Shown: positions 13,901-22,900 of the stretch, piece by piece
Layout: each line of letters begins with the position of its first letter
Position numbering within the stretch: position 1 is the first letter of the stretch
Assembly (NCBI RefSeq): GCF_958295425.1
Contig: NC_081135.1
Span: forward strand, 23,010,180-23,074,179
Direction of reading: 5' to 3'
Origin: Solea solea
Lineage: Eukaryota > Chordata > Actinopteri > Pleuronectiformes > Soleidae
Length of the DNA stretch: 64,000 nt
Translations under genes and position numbers: made by a program
The notes under the pieces: model-generated
Told to the model about the DNA's origin: nothing
What the model saw: the letters and a program-made list of their open reading frames with translations, nothing else
The model's database searches: none

Positions 13901-16900
13901 TAAGATGGACATGCAGTGATGTCGGTGCTCCTCTTGACTGATGCTAAAAGAAAAGTACAGGTTAGTTCACTTACTGTGCATGGACGCGGAAGGCACCCAT
14001 GTTTGCCTATGTAAAATTACTATACGCGCAAGGCCAGACGTACAATAACACAAGTAGGCTATGAAGGCGCGGGCACAGTTAGCCATCATGGCTTACTTGC
14101 ATTAAGGAACGTATGGCCATACAAAGGCAATGGCACAGCTGCCATCCAAAGCCAGGTACTGTGTTTGTAGATCACCAGGATCTATTTTAACGTCCTAGGG
14201 CTAACGGTAGATTAATGGCCACGATGGAAAACCCATTCATTCAGAGAGAATTTCAAACACTCCATCAGTCACCTCATTCTTTCAAATCACTTGCTCAGCA
14301 GTTCCACAAAAATATAACTAACAAGGACCAGATTTCAGACCACCCAATAAAGTGGACAGGAACATACAAAACCAACCTGTGGCAAATGCTCCATGTACAA
14401 CCCTCAGCTATTTGACTGATGGAAAGCAGGAGAATAGAAAGAACGTGGCCATGTTGGACAATGTAGATAGATGTAGGCACAGCGGCCAAGAAAGAGTGGG
14501 GACACAGCGGCCACCCAGAATTAAATCATGACGCCTACTATTTGACGATCTTCATGAAGATCAATCTGGGGGGAAAAAAAACAAACAAAAATTTTTTTGA
14601 GTCCAGTCTCCAGCCTTGACAATGTTCAAGTTCATATTGTTACAGGTGTAAAATAACTAGGTAAGGTGTTCGACAATGTGTTTGTATGAGGTACAGACAT
14701 GGTTCACCCAGCCTGAGATATAAAGACTCACTTTCAGTGAAAACATTGCTGCCAGCACAAATGTGATTCTAACAGTGAAACAAAGAAATTAACATAATCA
14801 CAAGTGATGTAGAATAAAGTTGATTAAGATTTAAGGAATGCCTTTTAAGTTCAAGTATAGAAATGTCAGTAGAAACACTCTTTAAAAACACAAAAAAACT
14901 TATATTATACATGTGTGATTAAATTAATGATATATTGCCATCAGTTAAATACATTATGAAAATTAGCCATAACATTTTCAATGATGTAGTAAATTATCTC
15001 TAAAGGTTTCACTCACCTTTTTTTGACAGCCTCAGGCTTTTGTATATGGCGGGTCAAACCAGGTCCCTGTGAGCAGGAAGCAGGTTGTTCCTTTAAAAAA
15101 AAAAAAAAAAAAGGGTTGTATTTTAATAACTACATTAAAAGTTTAGGATTATAAAAGACATGTATAACCCTGAATCTGTTTTTAAACATTTAACATAATA
15201 AATAACTCTTTCCAGTGGAAAAACTCAATAGTAATGACCATGAGTGGAACAGTGAGTTAACATAGCACAGCAGCCATTTTAACTTGTTTTTAAGTCTTGT
15301 TTTGTCTATTTTGATAATGGATTGGTTTAAGTGTTTGAGTTTCAGATTTTTTTTATTTTGTTAAATGTGAATATTTCCTCATTTCTTTTCTCTATTTAAT
15401 TGCACTGAATCCAAATAATTTAAGAATATAACTGCATTTAGAAACAGTTTACAACAATTAACATTTTATGGACCAAACATGAAATAAATCACAGGTTGAT
15501 GAAAATAGAAATTAGTTGCAGCCCCATTTAAACCAATGATTTAACTGCTGTAACCAGACAAAACGGCTGCCAATTCAGATAACTGGCTGACAATGAGGCA
15601 CAATATTGAGCTAAATTTGAGCATATTGTAATCCCGACTTTGGGACAGGTATCGCCAGGGCCGTGGGTTTTGCGGTTTACAAAGAGGAAGTTAATTCTTC
15701 AAATGAAAAGACACCGTTTCGGCAGGACAGCGATACTTTATTTCTCTATTCACAGGTAAAACAGAACAACACGATCTCACGCGGAACCGGTCCGTCCCAT
15801 TACCTGGTCCCCCACCACAACAAAGAGGACGCGGAACCAACATTCCATTAGACTAAGAAAACAAAAGACTAAAAGTGATAATAAAACATTATAGACTAAA
15901 TAACATAATTAATAAAATTAACAATATAACTTAAACACATAATAAAACAATAACATGCAATATAATAAAAAATGTTGCTAATGGTGACAACTTAAATTAC
16001 ATACTTAAAATAATAAACAAATAATAAACTACACGGTTACAATGTAATTCGGCAAACCGCGTCACCATTAAGATAACTTGACAAAAGTTACTCACCATTC
16101 TGGACGGGCCACCAATCTGGACCCGGTCGAACACGCCATCCTTGCTGCGTTCTTATAATAGGAGCTGATGCACGCGGCCACCTTTTCGGCGTCTGACGTC
16201 ACGCCGTGGTAGTTTTCTCTTTTTTTCCCTCTTCTTTTTTGTGGTTTTTTGTTGGTACACTAGCGTCACAAGTTCCCTCCTCCCGGTTTCAGTAGTTAGA
16301 CAGCGACACTTTTTTCGCGTCTTCTCTTCAAAGTAACATTACGGATGGCTGGACGAAGATTAAATAAGATGAGGAGGAGGAGGAAGCAATCAGCGGCCAT
16401 CAGCTGATTGAAAAACACCTGCGCGAAGACGAGCAGGTGTGTTGTGTGTCACCAATCAGTCTCCGCTTTATGCTTTTTCTCCTTCTTCTTCTTCCTTTCT
16501 GAGGTACTATGGCGGTTGGCAAACAACGATTTGGTGCATTACCGCCACCATCTGGTATGGAGTGTGGATCGAAATGTTGATCGAACTGAACTATTACTTA
16601 AAAGTAAACATAAATAAATAATAATTGTATATATCTATCTATATATATACAGATATACATAGGCAAGGCAAGTTTATTTGTATAGCGCCATTCTTACACA
16701 AGGCAATTTATAGTGCTTTACAGAAGCAAGTAAATACATTGGAAATGAAAACAAAATCAATTTAAAAAATCAAGTAACCTATAGAAATAAAAACAGTTTA
16801 AAACATTAAAAAAAATTAAATCAAGCAGACAAGAATTTTTCTGCAACCTACAAAACACAAAAAACAACAACCTATATATGCATACATACATACACTTATT

Positions 16901-19900
16901 CATACACACACACACAAACACACATCCTATATCCTCCCAATCAACTGAAGTAATATCTTGTTACACTCACTCCGGTTCTTCCGCAATACATCTACCAACT
17001 CCAATTCCTCATCAATGTCTCTCAACTTTTTAATCATTACTTCTCTCTCCCTTTGGTATTTCTGACATTGTGTTATATGATGAATGGATTCCTCCTGCCC
17101 ACAGTGATCACATCTGTCTGTATTGTGTTCATTGATGAGAAATAGTGTGTTGTTCAATCCTGTATGGCCAAATCTGATCCTCGATATTATATTTTCCCTT
17201 TTTCCTGCTTCTTTTCGCGTGCCTAGCCACTCCCACTTTTCTTTGGATACAGTAAAACCATCTTCCTTTGCTCTCCTCCCATTGTTTTTGCCATCTCTCC
17301 TTTAGTTTTTGTTTAATGATGCTGTTCATTTATGTTTTGCTTAATTTTATTGCTAAATCTATATTAATATGTCCTGTTGCTGCTTTAACTCCAATGTGTG
17401 CTGGTATCCATAAACATATTACTGTGAGTCCTATCATCTGAATTCTATATAATGTTTGTTGTATTTCTATTATGAGGCATTGTCTGCTTTCAGAATGGCT
17501 GGACTGTAGGCTTGTAGCAGTGTTGGGAAGTAACACGTTATTAGTAACACCGTTAAGAAATGCCGTTACTTTATTCAGTAACTAATAATGTAACGCGTTG
17601 TTTTTTTTAAATTCAGTAACTCCGTTTCCACTACTAAAGGCTGTGTTACTCCGTTCCTTTTGGTGAGGTTTTACAACGGCACACAGTTCTCATAACATTT
17701 TAGCGATCAATAAAGTTTAATTGAATTGAAAAAAAAAGCACTTGTCGCCCTCTAGTGTCCCACACGTAACGGCATGCTTCGACAAAGTTAGTTAGGTCAT
17801 CTGCTGTTGGGTTTAACGTACATGGACGAAACTTGGTACACACGTTCATTAGATGGGGACGGTCAAAAAAAGTCGGTGACGACTTTCCTGTCACAAGGCG
17901 TACAAGAACGGGGCCGGCAAAGTTGGCGAAAATTTCAAATTTCTCACAACACACAACAAAACTCTTATAACTTTGTGATGGAAGGTCCAATCTCAATCGC
18001 ACTTGCGATGATCGACGATGGGCCATTGCTGGAGATGTCTATGCAAAAACTGTCAAGTTTGAAAACATCGCCTCCTAGTGGTGGCAGAAGATAAACAAAA
18101 AAAAGGTCCTTTATGATTTCGGAATAACTTTTACAGAGATTATCGTATGGACTTCAAAATTGGTGGGAAGACTCAAAACACATGGTAGATGGTGTGTGCT
18201 GAATATGATGGCACAACGTTTACGGTGTTGCCATGGCAACGATGTAAAGTTGGATTTCTGCGACAAAAAAAAAACTGTCACAACTTTGCGAATCATGGTC
18301 CGATCTGAAGCAAGGATTGCTAGGATTGATAATAGTCCGGCCCCAGAGACTACTATATGAAAATATTCAATTTCCAAAACAGCGCCCCCCTGGTGACGGC
18401 AGACAATATGATGTTTGGTATTTGATCTAACAACTCCTACAGCTTTTGGCCGATCACCTTCAAACTTGGTGAGGTCACTGTGGACAAGTTGACGAGCTTA
18501 AGTTGATGAAAGTTTTATAAAATGTTGCATGGCATACGAGATAGGGGGCGCCAAAGTTGGCGCAAATTCTTATTTTTCGCAACAGACAACAAAACTCTTA
18601 TAACTTTGTGATGGAAGGTCCGATCCCAACCTAACTTGCTGTGATTGATGATGCTGAAGATTGCTGAAAACAACTATGTTGCTGAAAATCTACAAAAAAC
18701 AAACTGTTACAACTTTGTCAATCCTGCTAGGATTGATGATAGCCCTGAAGACATCTATATGAAAATATTCAATTCCAAAAACAGCGCCCCCTGGTAACGG
18801 CAGACAGAATTACACTTACAGTTTTTGATGCTGCTCTAACAGGGATCGTTGTATCCACTTGAAACTTGATATGTGACACCTCAGACCCGTCCTGAACATG
18901 TCTGTAAAAGATAACCTCCCTACAGGAAGTAGAATGCCCGAAACAGGAAGTAAAGTCTAACATTGTCCAATCTGCATGAAACTTGATATGTGAGTCAACA
19001 CGTTTACGGACACGCCTTTAACCCAACAGGTAGTCAGCCATTTTATACATAGGATAGGTAGTATATAGGAAGTACCCTCTAACTTTGCGCAAGGACGCCG
19101 CTGAAAATAAATAGGACTGAAAATAACTAGTACCGCAAGTGGTGAATGAATGGGACATAAGCTAGAGGCGCGCGCAGCGATGTGGGCACACAGAGACTCG
19201 CGAGTCCTCAAGCTCGAACCTGTTCAGAATCGCTTGCGGTACTAGTTAATATTATGATCATAAGCATGGCGCAGTGTCTCTCTCCTCTGTCCTTCTTCTA
19301 CTCTGCTCTGACCTGGTTGTTCTCATCCATAATTAGCCACAGATCACAGACCTGATCTAATTCCTCTTGCTTCTGTGGATATGTATGGTTTTAATTTACT
19401 TGCAAAGGTGACAGACACGGGGCCATGTGGACCACGGCTGGATGGCTCTGGACCCTCTTTGATGTGTATTCTGTGTCACATGAGCTTCTCTCTCTTTCTG
19501 TCACAGACTCGGCCTTAGACGACTTTGTGCTCACCCACTGTGTCTTCATGCCAAACAATCAACTGTGTCCAGTGTTGATGGCTCAATATCCTTTCAGCAC
19601 TTTGTTATGTAAGGGTCCTCTGATCTGAAAATAGAGGAACTATAAATGTATGCAGGGTTCTGATCTTTAACTGCTGTGCACCTACCATGCCCAGGCCGTG
19701 CAGGGCTCTGAGCAGGAGAAGCTGGATTACACACTCAACAACAAACGCAGGGTGATCCGCCTGGTAATGCAATGGGCAGACGTCCACAGAGATCACCTGC
19801 AGGAGGAGGACGTCTCTGTGGCCTTCCTACGGGTCAGTCTATAGATACTGTATGTGGTAGCGGGAAGATAATAAGAAAAGATAATGCATACACAAAGACG

Positions 19901-22900
19901 TGAGGACAAACACTCACATTGTACGTTTTGACACATGACATTGATATAATACAGTTAACCACACTAAAAAATCACAGCATAGCAGAGAGAAAAGTCAATT
20001 TCACCGTGCAGAAGAAAGTGGTGACATTCAGTACTATTGATTTACTCTGTATGGTACATTTGGAAGATTAGTCACTCCGGCTATAGCTACACAGACAGAC
20101 AGTATATTATTTGATAATAAGAAAGGTAAATTTAACACTGCAGAGAGTCAATCCTGACATACAGTTACATCATTGAGTTAGATTTATGTTTTTTCTTCAT
20201 TTGGATGTGGGAGTCATTTTTCTCTAACTACCTTGGTTTTCAGGAGTTTTTCATGGCAGTGTCTGATGATGCCAAAACGACTCCCTCTCTCAGTGATCAA
20301 CTAACAGAGCTGGGGAGAATTGTAAAGCACAAGTAAGTATCAAACCTGATAGTCACCATAATCTCCTTGTATCTCACCTTTAGTCCACATTGTATTGTTC
20401 TTCTCTTATTTCGTGATGTAGCACTGAAGATTCCAGAGTCGCACAGAAAAAGGTAAAGACTGACTTTCACTTTCATATTAAAGGTCACTTGCTGATTTTG
20501 GTTGACACTTGTTGAATTTTTTCACAGCACAAAGTCATACTGCGGCAGTTTGGCATGGGGAATGAAAAGCTTCAGAAACGTCAGCCCATTAAGAGTAATG
20601 ATGAAAGTGAGTAAAGGAAATGTGGGTCAGGATTGGCCCAGACAATGTGTCAGTGTAACATTACATCTAATATTTGAAATGTTTACATAAAACTGTCTGT
20701 ACCTAATCTCACTTGTGTTGGGGTGGGTGGCATTTTTGTTCATTTTGAAGCAGAAGATTTTGTGGGGGACTAAAAATATGACAGCGGATATTTTCAGCTC
20801 AATCTGAACTCCTTGGCTCATTTTTGTTTTTTCTTTTGGTCCTTTCACTTAGCTCCGGACAAAGTCCTAAATTCATTTGTCACTTCACACACTCTTTAAG
20901 TTGTATTTAATAATCGCTCACTCAGGCCTTTTACTGATTGGGCCACTGTTGTCTAAAACCTCTCTTCCACACACATGTACATTTCTGCTGATATATGCTT
21001 CTTAACTAATGTCAGTTGCAGTTCAACACTGCAGGACAGAAGAAACAGTAATTCAGTGATTCCCAAATCATTTTGGGACCCCTTAAACTAAGAATCTTAT
21101 TCAGGGAAAACTATTAAAAACTAAAAGAAAACTTATTTTATAACATGTAGGGGGGCAAATATTCAAATATTAATCCAATGAGTACTTGTTTGACTGCACC
21201 TTGGATTTTTTTTCTCTAGTTCTGTTTAAAGTCTACTGCTGTGACCATACATACACCACAATCAGGGTTCCTGTGGCCACGTCAGTCAGGGAGGTCATCG
21301 GTGCCGTGGCCGACAAGCTGGGGTCAGCAGAGGACCTGCTCCTGGTCAGCCTCAGTTCGGCAGGAGGTGAGAGCAGTGGCAGCTACACGTTAACAAAGAC
21401 GACACACGAGAGCTTGGTGTTACACTAATTAATCTGTGGCTGATTTAGAAATGAGCTGCCCATTGCAGTGAGTTTGCTGACTGTGACAGCAGGTGCTAAA
21501 TTACGGCCTTTAAAACAGCTTTAGAAAAAATCTGAGCTCAGATTATTTTTCCTGACATTTTAGCACAAGGCTGTTGTTGCTGGTGGCGGCTTTTTACTGT
21601 CATGATGTTGCTTTGTCTCTGCGGGAGAGGTCAAACACTTTTTCTTACACTCTTAATACACTTGATCTGCCTTTAAGATTTTCAAGAAAACTCAAAATAG
21701 ATTTCACATGAGTGGGAGTCTATGTTTGGTCCACTTGTGATTCCATCACAAGTGGCACCTACACGTTAACAAAGACGTCAAAAGATGTAAAAATACAATA
21801 CAGAATAAGAATAGAATTAAAAACCCTCACTCACTGACTAATTGTCTACTTCCTCCACATGAGGGACACGGGGGGCTGGAGCCAATCTCAGATAAACTAG
21901 AGCAAATGACGGGATACACCCTGGACAGGTGGTCAGTCCATTGCAGGGTCAACACACAGAGATGACACTCACATGTACACCTACAGTCAATTTAGAGTAT
22001 TCAATAAAACCATTTACATGTTTTTGCACTGTGGGAGGAAACCTGAGAGCTCGGAGAGAACCCACACACACATGAAAAATCCATAGAGAAAGTCAAAATT
22101 CTGTCCAACTGGAATTCAAACTACACAGTGACCTTCTTGCTGTGAGGCAACAATGCTACCCACTAACCTGCTGTGTACCCAAATTTGATATACAATACGA
22201 TAAAACAAGAATATCGAAATATAAGATAAAACGGCTGTCTTAGCCGTGACTTTCCTTTAGTTGCTTGAACTTTATTTTTTTTATATTAAATTGATGGTGC
22301 AGCATTATCCATCAAAAAACGAGCACAATTATGAATGTAAATCTTTTTTGTGGTTTCATTTCACAGAGAAAGTGATCTTCAAATCCAATGATGTATCCGT
22401 GTTCTCCACTCTCAGCACAAACGGACGACTGTTTGCCTGCCAACGGGACCAGCTGGATTCTTTGGTGTGTTGATGACCACACATAATATTGTAAACATGT
22501 ATATAACTCCATATGTCTCTGATTTACCATATTTCTTCAGTCAAAAAACACGAATTTACTAAACAGCAAATTATATGATTATTAGATAGTAAAAATACAA
22601 TGTTTTCCATATTTTTCAGACCCCGTTACCTGAGCAGGAGGGTCCCTCCATAGGGTCACTGGCCACTTTTGAGTTGATGAGCTCTAAAGATGTGGCCTAT
22701 CACATGACCTCCTATGACTGGGAGCTTTTCCACTGTGTACATGAGGTACAGTATGTAACTGAGAGGCCGTTCACCTTTAGGAGATCATATTCAACGTCTG
22801 ATGTCACTTCGGAGGTTGGAAGATGTAAATATAACTGTAAGAGTTTTATTGACATTTACTCCTGTATTTTTTTTAATCTTTTTCGATGTGACAGCTCGAA

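Larger units (their letters stand above)
8720..19506. other. 10.8-kb RAPGEF4 intron packed with repeats and decayed coding-like segments
   Basis: From left to right: noncoding repeat copy A, duplicated exon-like block, 37-bp minisatellite, inverted duplication, degenerate CAGA/ACAC satellite, cluster of GGCACAGCGGCCA motifs, minus-strand exon-like and promoter-like modules, a non-LTR retrotransposon relic, a hAT-like end, and noncoding repeat copy B. Details are in the separate entries. Confidence 0.8.

Noticed and set aside
17700..18377. Frames of 88-108 codons on both strands
   Set aside because: They lie inside the noncoding dispersed repeat, copy B, which recurs elsewhere without an open frame.
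19507..19608. Extension of the RAPGEF4 exon to the GT donor at 19609
   Set aside because: It would leave phase 1, while the next U2-style start (19695) needs phase 0, and it would delete the conserved Tyr-His-Ala-Gln. The AT-AC junction fits exactly.
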